Numbered from the stretch's first letter, positions 17,218 through 25,537 are shown. The stretch is DNA of 64,000 nt from DASPHG01 sp963748315 (GCA_963748315.1 CAVVIK010000005.1:186001-250000), one strand, 5' to 3'. The notes: generated by a model from the sequence alone, not told the origin. A program made the numbers and translations.

Positions 17218-18359
17218 AGAAGCTCCAGGCGCTCGAGCGCGAGTACGTGATGGGCACGTACGCGCGCAACCCGGTCGAGTTCGTGCGCGGCGACGGCGTG
17301 CGACTGTGGGATGCCGACGGCATCGAGTACCTCGACTTCCTGGCCGGGATCTCGGTCACGCAGATCGGGCACGCACACCCGCACTGGGTCGAGGCTGTAT
17401 GGCAGCAGGCCGGCCGCCTCGCGCACGTGGGCAACCTCTACTACACGGAGCCCGGGATGCGGCTGGCCGAGCGGCTGTCGAAGGCGTCGCTCGGCGGCAA
17501 GGTGTTCTTCACGAACTCGGGCGCCGAGGCGATCGAGTGCGCGATCAAGCTCGCGCGCAAGCGCAAGCGCGGGGGAGGGATCGTGGTGCTCGAGGGCGGG
17601 TTCCACGGCCGCACCTACGGCGCGCTGTCGGCCACGCCGCAGGAGACCAAGCAGGCGCCGTTCGCGCCGCTCGTGCCGGGCTTCACCGCGGTCGCGCGCG
17701 ACGACCCGGAGGCGGTCGCCGGCGCGGTGGACGGCGAGACGGCCGCCGTCATCATCGAGCCGATCCAGGGCGAGTCGGGGATCCACCCGATCCCGGAGGA
17801 GGTCCTGCGCGCCGCGCGCGACGCGTGCGACCAGCACGGCGCCCTGCTCGTGTTCGACGAGATCCAGTGCGGCATGGGGCGCACGGGGCAGATGTGGGCG
17901 TGGCAGCACGTCCAGGTGAAGCCCGACCTGATGACCGTGGCGAAGGGCCTCGGTGGCGGGCTGCCGATAGGTGCCTGCGTCACGTCGCCCGAACACGCGG
18001 ATGTGCTCGAGGCGGGCGACCACGGTTCGACGTTCGCGGGCGGGCCCGTGATCGCCGCCGCGGCGAACGCGGTGCTCGACGTCGTAACCGACGCCCAGCT
18101 CCTGGTCGAGGTCACCGACAAGGGCGAGACGCTCGCCGAGGGGCTCCGCGACCTCGGCCTCGAGGACGTGCGCGGTCGCGGGCTGATGCTCGGCTTCGAG
18201 ATCCCGGACGCCCCGGACGTCGCGAGGCGGCTCCTGCTGGAGCAACGCCTCGTGACGAACGCGACGGGCCCGACGACGATCCGCCTGCTGCCGCCGTTGA
18301 CGGTGTCCGGCGACGAGATCGCGGAAGCGCTCGGCCGTCTGCGCGAGGCGCTTGCCTAG
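17208..18359 (+). CDS. argD: Acetylornithine aminotransferase
   Basis: 383-residue class III PLP aminotransferase. Seen: 'FFTNSGAEAIECAIKLARK', 'GGFHGRTYGALSAT', 'IIEPIQGESG', 'LLVFDEIQCGMGRTG', and the PLP lysine in 'LMTVAKGLGGGLPIGA'. Converts N-acetylglutamate semialdehyde to N-acetylornithine. The TTG at 17208 is taken as start because 'EKLQALEREYVMGTYARNPV' upstream of the next ATG is family-like; the start overlaps argB. No argF, argR or argH follows; a hairpin closes the cluster. Confidence 0.93.
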   Translation: MALEKLQALEREYVMGTYARNPVEFVRGDGVRLWDADGIEYLDFLAGISVTQIGHAHPHWVEAVWQQAGRLAHVGNLYYTEPGMRLAERLSKASLGGKVFFTNSGAEAIECAIKLARKRKRGGGIVVLEGGFHGRTYGALSATPQETKQAPFAPLVPGFTAVARDDPEAVAGAVDGETAAVIIEPIQGESGIHPIPEEVLRAARDACDQHGALLVFDEIQCGMGRTGQMWAWQHVQVKPDLMTVAKGLGGGLPIGACVTSPEHADVLEAGDHGSTFAGGPVIAAAANAVLDVVTDAQLLVEVTDKGETLAEGLRDLGLEDVRGRGLMLGFEIPDAPDVARRLLLEQRLVTNATGPTTIRLLPPLTVSGDEIAEALGRLREALA

Positions 18360-18376
18360 CGACCATTCCGCCCTCA

Positions 18377-18393
18377 CCCGCGCATATCGCGGG
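18377..18393. terminator. Hairpin after argD
   Basis: CCCGCG (18377-18382), 5-nt CATAT loop, CGCGGG (18388-18393). No T-run follows, so it may be a weak terminator or 3'-end stabiliser of the arg transcript. Confidence 0.4.
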
Positions 18394-18439
18394 TCCCGGC
18401 GGACCGATCACTTTTGCGGCGCACGCGAGTCATACGAGC

Positions 18440-18949
18440 ATGAACGGAAAGATCGACAAGCGATTCAGCGACCCCGAGGCGCAGGCGACCACGTGGGAGG
18501 ACGCCTTCGGCGTGCTCGAGCACGCGGAGCTCTACTGGATCACCACGGTCCGCCCCGACGGGCGGCCGCACGTGACGCCGTTGATCGGCGTCGCCGCGGA
18601 TGACGCCGTCTACTTCTGCACCGGGCTCGAGGAGCAGAAGGGGCGCAACCTGCAGCACAACGACAACGTCGCGCTCACGACGGGCAACAACACCTGGGCG
18701 AAGGGCCTTGACATCGTGGTCGAGGGCCGCGCCGTCCGGATCGACGACGAGGAGCGGCTAAAACAGCTCGCGGAGGCCTGGGTGGCGAAGTACGGCAGCG
18801 AATGGCACTTCGATGTCTACGACGGGATGTTCCGCCACTCCGACGGAGGTGGGGCGGCCGTGTTCCGGATCGAGCCGGCGAAGGTCATGGCCTTTGCGAA
18901 GGATCCACACGGGCAGACGACGTTTCGTCGGGAACCCCGAGCGGGTTGA
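18440..18949 (+). CDS. Pyridoxamine 5'-phosphate oxidase-family protein
   Basis: 169 residues with the split-barrel flavin/F420-binding fold: 'YWITTVRPDGRPHVTPLIGVAADDAVYFCTG', 'NLQHNDNVALTTG', 'LDIVVEGRAVRI' and the C-terminal 'VFRIEPAKVMAFAKDPHGQT'. Actinobacterial members of this group often bind F420 or act on small heterocycles; the real substrate is unknown. The usual ending with aromatic 'RWRF' is replaced by TTFRREPRAG, perhaps through a late indel. Overlaps the convergent DUF2231 gene by 65 bp. Confidence 0.75.
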   Translation: MNGKIDKRFSDPEAQATTWEDAFGVLEHAELYWITTVRPDGRPHVTPLIGVAADDAVYFCTGLEEQKGRNLQHNDNVALTTGNNTWAKGLDIVVEGRAVRIDDEERLKQLAEAWVAKYGSEWHFDVYDGMFRHSDGGGAAVFRIEPAKVMAFAKDPHGQTTFRREPRAG

Positions 18950-19427
18950 GCGCCTTCGCCACGGGAGTGTCGGGGCGACCCAGCACGCGGATGCCGTACA
19001 CGAAGACGTTCGCACCACCGATGTTTCCGCCCGCCGCCAGCAGCGTCTCGGCGGCAATTCCGAGCACGAGCGCCAGCGTGCGGACCTCGTCGTCGTTGTA
19101 GCCCGGGCGCTGCGCAAGCCAGGTCAGTGCGAACAGGACGGTCGCAGTCACCATCACGAACAGGTGGATCGTCGCCGCCTGGCGCGCCGGCGTCCCCTTC
19201 GGCAGGTCCAGCCAGTCGAGCAGCCCGGTGATCGCGGTCGGCGCCGCCACGAGCAGTCCGAACGAGATCGCGATCAGTGCGGCGTGCGACATTTCGGCTT
19301 CCTCGAGCCCGGCCGCCCCGGCGATCAAGGCGGCGACACCGACGGTATAGGCGCCGATGCTCGCATCGGTCAGTGGCGGGTGAAGTGGTTTGCCAGGCGA
19401 TCCCTTGATGAGTCGCAGCAATGTCAT
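18885..19427 (-). CDS. DUF2231-type integral membrane protein
   Basis: 180 residues, about four transmembrane helices ('AYTVGVAALIAGAAGL', 'ALIAISFGLLVAAPTAITGLLDWLDL', 'IHLFVMVTATVLFALTWLA', 'LALVLGIAAETLLAAGGNIGGANVFVYGI'). The 'GLLDWLDLPKGTPARQAATIH' and 'GGNIGGANVFVYGIRV' stretches match DUF2231 family proteins. No known function. Follows the 108-residue gene by a 4-bp overlap, so they form a two-gene unit. Confidence 0.7.
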   Translation of the reverse strand: MTLLRLIKGSPGKPLHPPLTDASIGAYTVGVAALIAGAAGLEEAEMSHAALIAISFGLLVAAPTAITGLLDWLDLPKGTPARQAATIHLFVMVTATVLFALTWLAQRPGYNDDEVRTLALVLGIAAETLLAAGGNIGGANVFVYGIRVLGRPDTPVAKALNPLGVPDETSSARVDPSQRP

Positions 19428-19750
19428 GGAACGCTCCTCCCTTCGGGCGCTTCAGCCGTGTCTCTGATTATCCGCGCCTGGCCTGAGTCCGTCCACATCT
19501 CCCAGCGCCCGGACGCGGCCTGGCGCTCGTCGTGGAAGCGGTACGGGCGGCGACCGCCGAACTCGGTGTGGCGCATGTGCGAGACGCCGCCCAAGACCGA
19601 TGCGATCCGACGGCGCGGCCATCCGAGCGCGTCCTCGATGTCTGGGAAAGGACGCGGCCGATCCGGCGCCTGGGCCAGCTCGCTCAGGAGCGCTCGCATC
19701 AGATCGCTTGCGCGGTCGTAGAAGCGCTCGATCTCGTCCGGGTCGGACAT
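19424..19750 (-). CDS. Hypothetical DNA-binding-like protein
   Basis: 108 residues. The middle 'FPDIEDALGWPRRRIASVLGGVSHMRH' reads like a winged-helix recognition region ('...ALGW..RRIASVLGGV...'), followed by a basic strand segment 'GGRRPYRFHDERQAAS'. It may be a small regulator. First gene of a pair with the DUF2231 protein. No catalytic motif seen. Confidence 0.5.
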   Translation of the reverse strand: MSDPDEIERFYDRASDLMRALLSELAQAPDRPRPFPDIEDALGWPRRRIASVLGGVSHMRHTEFGGRRPYRFHDERQAASGRWEMWTDSGQARIIRDTAEAPEGRSVP

Positions 19751-19797
19751 CGCGTTATGACGTGCATGCTCGGCTATTCCGTGAGACGCTAAACGCC

Positions 19798-21189
19798 ATG
19801 GCCACAGCGCAACTGGACCCCGCCGCCGTAAAGGAGCTCACCGCGTCGTTCCAAGGCGAGCTCGTCCAGCCCGGCGACGCCGGCTACGACGAGCACCGCA
19901 AGGTCTGGAACGGCTCGATCGACCGTCATCCGGCCCTTATCGCCCGCTGCGCGGGCACCGAGGACGTCATCGGCGCGATCCGGTTCGCGCGCCAGACGGG
20001 CCTGCCGCTGGCGGTCCGCGGTGGCGGCCACAGCTTCCCCGGGCTGTCGGTCTGCGACGGCGGGGTGGTTCTCGACATGGGCGCCCTCACGGCCGTGGAG
20101 GTCGATCCCGAGGCGAAGACGGCCAAGGCGCAGGCGGGCACACTGCTCGGCCAGCTCGACGTGGCGACGCAGGCCCACGGCCTGGCGGCGCCGGCGGGGA
20201 TCGTCACGCACACCGGGCTCGCCGGCCTCACGCTCGGGGGCGGCATCGGATGGCTGATGCGGAAGTTCGGCCTGACGATCGACCAGCTGCGCTCGGTCGA
20301 GATGGTCACCGCCGAAGGCGAGGTCGTCCGCGCTGCCGAGGACGAGAACGCCGACCTCTTCTGGGGCCTCCGCGGCGGCGGCGGCAACTTCGGCGTCGTC
20401 ACCGAGTTCGAGTTCAACCTCAACCCACTTGGCCCGCAGGTGCTGGCGGGCCCGATCTTCTGGCCGATCGAGGACTCGCCGAAGGTGCTCCGCTTCTACC
20501 GCGACTGGATCGCCGAGGCACCGGACGAGCTGATGACGATCGTGATCCACCGGAAAGCCCCGCCGCTCGATTTCATCCCGCAGGAGCTGCACGGGAAGCT
20601 CGTGGTGGCGGTCGTGTCCTGCTACGCGGGCCCGATCGAGGAGGGCGAGCGCGTCCTGAAGCCGCTGAAGGAGCTCGGCTCGCCGGTGCTCGACCTCTGC
20701 CAGCCGAAGCCGTACCTCGAGCACCAGGGGATGTTCGACCCCTCGTTCCCGCACGGCCGCTGGTACTACATGCGCGCCTGCGACGTCGGCGAGCTGACGG
20801 ACGAGGTCATCGACATCACGGTCGACCACGCGATGCGGATCAAGTCGCCGCTCACGACCTTCCCGATCTGGCAGATGGGCGGCGCGGTCGCCCGCGTCGC
20901 AGACGACGACACGGCGTTCACGAGCCGCGGCGCCGGCCACACGTTCAACCTGACGAGCATGACCGAGGGGCCCGAGGGCTTCGACGAGGAGCGGCAGTGG
21001 ACGCGCGACTTCTGGTCAGCGCTTGCGCCGCATCACGATGGCGTCTACGTGAACTTCCTGATGGAGGAGGGGGAGGAGCGCGTGCGAGAGGCCTACGGCG
21101 CGGCGAAGTACGACCGGCTCAAGGCGCTCAAGCGGAAGTACGACCCGGAGAACCTGTTCCGGCTCAACCAGAACGTCCCGCCCGACTGA
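19798..21189 (+). CDS. FAD-linked oxidoreductase, berberine-bridge-enzyme type
   Basis: 463 residues. FAD-binding PCMH domain with 'LPLAVRGGGHSFPGLSVCDGG' (the His that carries 8-alpha-linked FAD), 'HTGLAGLTLGGGIGWLMRKFGL' and 'LFWGLRGGGGNFGVVTEFEF'. The C-terminal BBE motif 'YDRLKALKRKYDPENLFRLNQNV' is present. The second cysteine linkage of bicovalent members is missing ('APAGIVTHTG'), so the flavin is probably held by the His alone. Such enzymes oxidise sugars or secondary metabolites with O2. Substrate unknown. The end overlaps the convergent small membrane gene by 26 bp. Confidence 0.85.
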   Translation: MATAQLDPAAVKELTASFQGELVQPGDAGYDEHRKVWNGSIDRHPALIARCAGTEDVIGAIRFARQTGLPLAVRGGGHSFPGLSVCDGGVVLDMGALTAVEVDPEAKTAKAQAGTLLGQLDVATQAHGLAAPAGIVTHTGLAGLTLGGGIGWLMRKFGLTIDQLRSVEMVTAEGEVVRAAEDENADLFWGLRGGGGNFGVVTEFEFNLNPLGPQVLAGPIFWPIEDSPKVLRFYRDWIAEAPDELMTIVIHRKAPPLDFIPQELHGKLVVAVVSCYAGPIEEGERVLKPLKELGSPVLDLCQPKPYLEHQGMFDPSFPHGRWYYMRACDVGELTDEVIDITVDHAMRIKSPLTTFPIWQMGGAVARVADDDTAFTSRGAGHTFNLTSMTEGPEGFDEERQWTRDFWSALAPHHDGVYVNFLMEEGEERVREAYGAAKYDRLKALKRKYDPENLFRLNQNVPPD

Positions 21190-21391
21190 GGGCGGTACGC
21201 AGCTCCGTCTTCTTCATCCGCGAGCGGCCGGGGATGCCCTGCTCGCGCGCGAGCTCGTAGAGCTCATCCCGCGTCATCGAGTCGAGCGGCCGTTGGGCGA
21301 CGACCTCCTCCTGGCCGGGCTCGGCTCGCAGTCTCCAGACGACTGCGGCGACCAGGGCCAGCATCAGCACTATCAGGGTCGGCTTCTTCAT
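21164..21391 (-). CDS. Small membrane-anchored protein with Rho-N/SAP-like motif
   Basis: 75 residues: an N-terminal transmembrane helix ('PTLIVLMLALVAAVVWRL') and a C-terminal helical motif 'DSMTRDELYELAREQGIPGRSRMKKTELRTAL', which resembles the Rho termination factor N-terminal/SAP nucleic-acid-binding fold. The ATG at 21391 lies 7 nt after TAAGTT, fitting a leaderless start. Probably a small inner-membrane protein; role unknown. Confidence 0.6.
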   Translation of the reverse strand: MKKPTLIVLMLALVAAVVWRLRAEPGQEEVVAQRPLDSMTRDELYELAREQGIPGRSRMKKTELRTALSRAGRSG

Positions 21392-21398
21392 CGGCCCG

Positions 21399-21404
21399 AA
21401 CTTA
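21399..21404 (-). promoter_or_regulatory. -10-like TAAGTT, leaderless start
   Basis: On the minus strand TAAGTT ends 7 nt before the ATG at 21391. It overlaps the end of the upstream DUF3618 gene. Confidence 0.4.
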
Positions 21405-21656
21405 GCGCCGAATCAGGACGACGCCGATCGCGATCGCCACGACGACGCCGGCCGCGATCAGCGGCGTTCGGCTCTGCTTGATCTCGTCGATCTTCGCCTG
21501 CGCATGGGCCTTGACGTCGGTCTTCGCCGCGAGCTCCTCGACGGTGTCGCCCAGCTCTCGCCGGGTCTCCTCGATATCCGCGCGGATCTGATCCGGCGTG
21601 CGCCCGTTCTCTTCCTCGCCTACCGGCGGCCCGCTTGTGCGCGCTGCTTCGTCCAC
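21402..21656 (-). CDS. DUF3618 protein
   Basis: 84 residues. 'RTPDQIRADIEETRRELGDTVEELAAKTDVKAHAQAKIDEIK' is the DUF3618 signature helix pair; a single C-terminal transmembrane helix follows ('PLIAAGVVVAIAIGVVLI'). DUF3618 genes commonly travel with Act_Holin genes in actinobacteria, as here, where the start overlaps the upstream holin-family gene by 37 bp. Function unknown. Confidence 0.78.
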   Translation of the reverse strand: MDEAARTSGPPVGEEENGRTPDQIRADIEETRRELGDTVEELAAKTDVKAHAQAKIDEIKQSRTPLIAAGVVVAIAIGVVLIRR

Positions 21657-22027
21657 GCGACGTCCTCCTTCACGCTGTCGACTGCCTCTTCCGGTACCGG
21701 CGGTGTCGCCGATTGGACCTTGTTCTTCCCGGTGAGCGCGAGGACACCCGCGATCGCTCCGTAGACCGCGGCAACGATCAGCGCCGCTGCCCAGAAGGGC
21801 ACCGCCAGGTCCACCGCTCCGATGAACGCCGCGGTCAGCGCTCCGAAGGCGAACAGGCCGAAGAGGCCCGCTCCGCCGAACATCCCTGCGCCGATCCCGG
21901 CGCGCTTGCCCTTTTCGCTCAGCTCGGCCTTCGCCAGCTCGACCTCCTGGCGGATCAGCGTCTGCGCCTGTTGCGTTGCGTCCTTGACGATCTCGCCAAC
22001 CGGCCGTTCGCCGTTGTGCTGCTCCAT
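21620..22027 (-). CDS. Phage holin family (Act_Holin) membrane protein
   Basis: 135 residues. 'PVGEIVKDATQQAQTLIRQEVELAKAEL' is followed by a membrane pair ('GMFGGAGLFGLFAFGALTAAFIGAVDL' and 'FWAAALIVAAVYGAIAGVLAL') and a charged tail. This is the Act_Holin/DUF1469-like family, a chromosomal gene family and not a sign of prophage. AGGAGG lies 5-6 nt before the ATG at 22027, so this operon is leadered. Confidence 0.75.
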   Translation of the reverse strand: MEQHNGERPVGEIVKDATQQAQTLIRQEVELAKAELSEKGKRAGIGAGMFGGAGLFGLFAFGALTAAFIGAVDLAVPFWAAALIVAAVYGAIAGVLALTGKNKVQSATPPVPEEAVDSVKEDVAWTKQRAQAGRR

Positions 22028-22109
22028 CTGCCCCTCCTAGGTGCGTTCTCCGATGAGTTTGCCCGCAAACGGCCGTCTAACACTTGAACCCCCCGGAGAG
22101 GAGAAACCA

Positions 22110-22598
22110 ATGGGCAGAAGATCACCCCGAACCTGTGGTTCGACGGCAATGTCGAGGAGGCCGCCGAGTTCTACGTCTCCGTCTTCAAGGACTCGCGCAT
22201 CGTCGACAAGACGCACTACCCCGCAGGGCAGCGGAAAGGCCGGGGAGGTCCTGACGGTCGAGTGGGAGCTGAACGGACAGCACTTCGTGGGCATCAACGG
22301 CGGCCCCCAGTTCAAGTTCGACGAGGCGATCTCGCTCTCCATCAGCTGCGAGGACCAGGATGAGGTCGACTACTACTGGGAGAAGCTGATCGAGGGCGGG
22401 GGCGAGGAGAGCGTTTGCGGCTGGCTCAAGGACCGCTTCGGCCTCTCCTGGCAGGTAGTCCCGGAGGGGATGGAGGAACTCTTCAGCGACGACACCGACC
22501 CGGAGCGGGCACAGCGGGCGTTCGAGGCGATGCAGAAGATGCGCAAGCTCGACATCGCGGCCCTGCGGAGCGCGGCCGACGGCGTCCCGGCGCCCTAG
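22110..22598 (+). CDS. PhnB-like VOC protein (two compensating frameshifts)
   Basis: GGAGAGGAG precedes ATG 22110. The first residues are out of frame; shifting one base just after MG gives 'KITPNLWFDGNVEEAAEFYVSVF', and a second shift near 22225 joins 'GKAGEVLTVEWELNGQHFVGINGGPQFKF'. Together they give the PhnB/3-demethylubiquinone-methyltransferase-like VOC fold, including 'AISLSISCEDQDEVDYYWEKLIEGG' and 'CGWLKDRFGLSWQVVP'. About 160 residues. The enzyme activity of this group is mostly unknown. Because two indels restore the frame, the gene is likely intact in vivo. Confidence 0.75.
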   Translation: MGRRSPRTCGSTAMSRRPPSSTSPSSRTRASSTRRTTPQGSGKAGEVLTVEWELNGQHFVGINGGPQFKFDEAISLSISCEDQDEVDYYWEKLIEGGGEESVCGWLKDRFGLSWQVVPEGMEELFSDDTDPERAQRAFEAMQKMRKLDIAALRSAADGVPAP

Positions 22599-22626
22599 CG
22601 GGGCGCCGCCGGCACTCGCTCAAGCG

Positions 22627-22770
22627 CTACAGCTTGCCCATCTTGAAGATCTTGGTCCCACAGTCAGGGCAGGTGCCCTGGACAGCGTCACGCCCGTTCT
22701 TGAGCTTGACCTGCTGCGGGTCCTTGATCTCGACCTTCTTCTTTTCCTTCACGCAGTAACCCTGGGCCAT
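22627..22770 (-). CDS. DUF5679 zinc-ribbon mini-protein
   Basis: 47 residues: starts MAQGYCVKEKKKVEIKD, then a Cys pair in 'GTCPDCGTKIFK'. With the N-terminal Cys this forms a likely zinc ribbon. The length and pattern match DUF5679, a short protein frequent in actinobacteria. GGAGGG lies 6 nt before the ATG at 22770. Too short for ordinary gene lists and easy to miss. Function unknown. Confidence 0.75.
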   Translation of the reverse strand: MAQGYCVKEKKKVEIKDPQQVKLKNGRDAVQGTCPDCGTKIFKMGKL

Positions 22771-22879
22771 CTGGTCCCTCCTGGGGGTCGCTTGTAGACG
22801 ACGGTACGGCGGGGCTCGGTCGGATCCTGCCTATTTGCGCCTAATCACGTGCGTATCCGCACAAGGATAGGGAAGTGCG

Positions 22880-23278
22880 ATGTACGCTCAGAAGGTGTCC
22901 GACGTTGAGCTCCTGCGCTCCATGTTCGACGGCTGGGAGCGGGGGGACTTCAGCCGTGGCGTAACGCTCTACGCGGAGAACATGGCCTTCACGACCGTGG
23001 AGCCGGAGGGCCAGTACTCGGGCCACGGGCCGGCGGGCGTGCGGCGCTGGATGCAGGGGTTCCTGGGCGCCTGGGAGTTCTACTCGGTGAGGGTCGACGA
23101 GATCGAGGACCTCGGCGGCGGGCGCTACCACGGGGCGGGCGAGCAGTACGCACGCGGCAGAGAGAGCGGGACGGAGACCCGGTACCCGGCGCACGTGGGG
23201 GCGCGGGTCGAGGACGGCAAGATCACGCAGCTCGTGTTCTCGTTCACGCGCGAGGACGCGGTCGGGCGCCTCGGGTGA
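22880..23278 (+). CDS. SnoaL-like/NTF2-fold protein
   Basis: 132 residues with the SnoaL-like arrangement: 'ELLRSMFDGWERGDFSRGVTLYAENMAFTT', 'GHGPAGVRRWMQGFLGAWEFYSVRVDEIEDLGGGRYH', and 'VGARVEDGKITQLVFSFTREDAV'. This cone-shaped fold serves isomerases, cyclases and ligand-binding proteins. No catalytic residue can be assigned with confidence. A gap of about 110 bp upstream holds the start region of the opposite DUF5679 gene. Confidence 0.7.
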   Translation: MYAQKVSDVELLRSMFDGWERGDFSRGVTLYAENMAFTTVEPEGQYSGHGPAGVRRWMQGFLGAWEFYSVRVDEIEDLGGGRYHGAGEQYARGRESGTETRYPAHVGARVEDGKITQLVFSFTREDAVGRLG

Positions 23279-23292
23279 TCAAGCGCGCCCCG

Positions 23293-23298
23293 TAGGCT
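23293..23298 (+). promoter_or_regulatory. -10-like TAGGCT before argG
   Basis: TAGGCT lies 10 nt before the argG ATG; no Shine-Dalgarno seen. No ARG-box palindrome was found here. Confidence 0.35.
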
Positions 23299-23308
23299 TC
23301 GGCGCCCT

Positions 23309-24571
23309 ATGGCTAACGAGCAGCGTCCCCTCGGCTCCTACGAGGCCGGCCCCGGCGAAGTCGGGCGTGTACTGCTGCTCTACAGCGGCGGGCTCGACAC
23401 GAGCGTGATGCTCAAGTGGATCCAGGACGAGTACGGCGCGGAGGTCGCCACGCTCACGCTCAACCTGGGCCAGCCGGGCGAGGACTACGAGGTCATCGAG
23501 GGCAAGGCCAAGGACCTCGGCGCGGTCGAGTGCTTCATCGTCGACGCGCGCGAGCAGTTCGCCGAGGAGTACGTGCTGCCGGCCATCAAGGCGAACGCGC
23601 TCTACGGCGGCGGCTACCCGCTCTTCACAGCGCTCGGCCGGCCGCTGATCGCGCGGATCGCCGTCGAGAAGGCGCGCGAGGCGGGCTGCGACGCGATCGC
23701 CCACGGCTGCACCGGCAAGGGCAACGACCAGGTCCGGCTCGACTCGGCCGTGCTCGCGTACGCGCCCGACATGAAGATCGTCGCGCCCGTGCGCAACTGG
23801 GCGATGGGGCGCGAGGAGGAGATCGCCTACGCGCGCGAGCACGGGATCCCCGTCAAGGGGGGCACCGAGGCGCCGCCGTACTCGATCGACGACAACCTCT
23901 GGGGCCGCTCGTCAGAGGGCGGCCCGATCGAGGACCTGGGCGAGCCGCCGCGCGACGACGTCTTCGAGCTGGTGGCCGACCCCCGCGAGGCCCCCGACGA
24001 GCCCCAGCTGGTCGAGCTCGAGTTCGAGCAGGGCCGGCCGGTGGCGATCGACGGCGAGCGGCTGGAGCTCGTGCCGCTGCTCGAGCGCGCGGCGGAGATC
24101 GGGTGCCGCCACGGGGTCGGGATCGTCGACCACATCGAGGACCGGATCGTGGGCCTCAAGGTGCGCGACCTCTACGAGGTGCCGGCCGCCGAGCTGGTCC
24201 TCACCGCGCACCGCGAGCTCGAGAAGCTCGTCGGGACGATCCACCAGAACCGCTTCAAGCCCGCGCTCGACGAGCAGTGGGCGTTCCTCGTCTACGCCGG
24301 GCTCTGGTACGAGCCGCTGCTCGAGAACCTGAACGCGTTCATGGACTCGGTCAACGAGCAGGTGACCGGCAAGGTCACGCTCCAGCTCTACCGCGGCAGC
24401 TGCAAGGCCGTGCGGCGCGAGTCACCGAACGCGCTGTACGACGCGGAGCTCGCGAGCTTTGGCGAGTCGGGCGGGCTGTTCTCGCAGCAGTCGAGCCCGG
24501 GCTTCATCGAGCTCTGGACGCTCCAGTCGCGGATGGCCTACGGGATCCGCAACCGGAGGCACGAGCCGTAG
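23309..24571 (+). CDS. argG: Argininosuccinate synthase
   Basis: 420 residues, intact. ATP-binding 'LLLYSGGLDTSVMLKWI', 'HGCTGKGNDQVR', 'GREEEIAYAREHGIP', 'YSIDDNLWGRSSEGG' and 'YRGSCKAVRRESPNALYD' are diagnostic. Joins citrulline and aspartate, the penultimate step of arginine synthesis. It lies 5 kb from argCJBD and without the usual neighbour argH. The C-terminal end overlaps a possible small gene on the other strand. Confidence 0.96.
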   Translation: MANEQRPLGSYEAGPGEVGRVLLLYSGGLDTSVMLKWIQDEYGAEVATLTLNLGQPGEDYEVIEGKAKDLGAVECFIVDAREQFAEEYVLPAIKANALYGGGYPLFTALGRPLIARIAVEKAREAGCDAIAHGCTGKGNDQVRLDSAVLAYAPDMKIVAPVRNWAMGREEEIAYAREHGIPVKGGTEAPPYSIDDNLWGRSSEGGPIEDLGEPPRDDVFELVADPREAPDEPQLVELEFEQGRPVAIDGERLELVPLLERAAEIGCRHGVGIVDHIEDRIVGLKVRDLYEVPAAELVLTAHRELEKLVGTIHQNRFKPALDEQWAFLVYAGLWYEPLLENLNAFMDSVNEQVTGKVTLQLYRGSCKAVRRESPNALYDAELASFGESGGLFSQQSSPGFIELWTLQSRMAYGIRNRRHEP

Positions 24572-24712
24572 CGCGGGTCGTGTGGCTGGGGGGTGCGCGG
24601 ATCCCTCGTAGTCGAGCGGGTCGTGGGAAACGCCGCGGATCGCTTTCCCGGTCAGAACCGACAGCGCGAGGCTCAGAAGCAGTGCCCCGAGAGCGAGGCC
24701 AATCAGAGTCAT
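24422..24712 (-). CDS. Possible small membrane protein antisense to argG end
   Basis: ATG 24712 with GGAGG 9 nt upstream starts 'MTLIGLALGALLLSLALSVLTGKAIRG', a convincing single transmembrane helix, followed by 'VSHDPLDYEGSAHPP'. The frame then continues antisense to argG for about 150 bp with unnatural composition, so the true end probably lies near 24580 and was lost through an indel in the C-run at 24590. The first 45 residues are credible; the rest is not. Confidence 0.35.
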   Translation of the reverse strand: MTLIGLALGALLLSLALSVLTGKAIRGVSHDPLDYEGSAHPPATRPALRLVPPVADPVGHPRLERPELDEARARLLREQPARLAKARELRVVQRVR

Positions 24713-24785
24713 GGTCAGCATCCTCCGTGTTGTGTTGTGGCCCTGCTCGAGAGCCAACGCGGCGGGATCTGTAGAACTTGCCCCA

Positions 24786-25322
24786 ATGAAGGTCGAAGCA
24801 GTCAGCGCCGGCACATTGCACGGGATCGGCAAGGAAAACGCGCAGGCGATCGTGCTCGTCGCGGGCCTGGGCGTAGAGGGCGACGTGCACGCCGGTGCGA
24901 CCGTCAAGCACCGCTCACGCGTGCGCAAGGACCCGACGCAGCCGAACCTGCGCCAGGTCCACCTGATCCACGCCGAGCTGCACGAGGAGCTCGCCGGCCA
25001 GGGCTTCGAGGTCGCGCCCGGCCAGATGGGCGAGAACGTGACCACGAGCGGCGTCGAGCTGCTCGCCCTGCCCACGGGCGCGCGCCTGCGCCTGGGTAGC
25101 GAGGCGGTGGTCGAGGTGAAGGGGTTGCGCAACCCGTGCGCCCAGCTCGACGAGATCGCCCCCGGGCTGATGAAGGCCGTCCTCGACCGCGACGCCGACG
25201 GCGAGCTCGTCCGGAAGTCGGGCGTGATGGGCGTCGTGCTCGAGGGAGGCGAGGTGCGCCCGGGAGATTCCATTCAGCTCGAGCTCCCGCCCGAGCCGCA
25301 TGTTCGGCTCGAGCCCGTCTGA
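24786..25322 (+). CDS. MOSC-domain protein
   Basis: 178 residues. 'VLVAGLGVEGDVHAGATVKHRSR', 'QVHLIHAELHEEL', 'PGQMGENVTTSGVELLALPTGARLRLG', and 'VVEVKGLRNPCAQLDEI' with the conserved Cys mark a MOSC (molybdenum cofactor sulfurase C-terminal) domain. Such proteins pass sulfur to or handle molybdenum cofactor. A Mo-cofactor enzyme lies 20 kb away. The ATG is 8 nt after TAGAAC, a near match to the leaderless box. Confidence 0.82.
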   Translation: MKVEAVSAGTLHGIGKENAQAIVLVAGLGVEGDVHAGATVKHRSRVRKDPTQPNLRQVHLIHAELHEELAGQGFEVAPGQMGENVTTSGVELLALPTGARLRLGSEAVVEVKGLRNPCAQLDEIAPGLMKAVLDRDADGELVRKSGVMGVVLEGGEVRPGDSIQLELPPEPHVRLEPV

Positions 25323-25337
25323 GGTATGACCTGAGGC

Positions 25338-25506
25338 ATGGGAGTCAAGGGCTACACATTTCTCGGCTGGGTCGTTTGGCAGCTCGGTTCGCGGGTCGTC
25401 AAGTACAAAGTCGCCCAGAACAGGGCCAAGGTCGGGGCGCGTAGGCGTCATCGCGCTCGTGCTTATGGGCGGCGTAATCGCTGCAAAGCAGAGCTCGGAC
25501 GACTAG
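25338..25506 (+). CDS. Small membrane protein (frameshifted near 25436)
   Basis: ATG 25338 begins MGVKGYTFLGWVVWQLGSR; after 'NRAKVGA' the frame is lost, and a shift near 25436 gives 'VGVIALVLMGGVIAAKQSSDD' with a stop at 25504-25506. Corrected length is about 55 residues: an amphipathic start and one C-terminal transmembrane helix with an acidic end. Preceded by TATGAC at 7 nt. Unknown function. Confidence 0.5.
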
Positions 25507-25537
25507 TCAGCGCCAGCTGAGGGAAAATTCGGGGCTG

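Noticed and set aside
21620..22027. Prophage trace because of a holin-family gene
   Set aside because: Act_Holin genes are ordinary chromosomal genes paired with DUF3618; no other phage genes are near.
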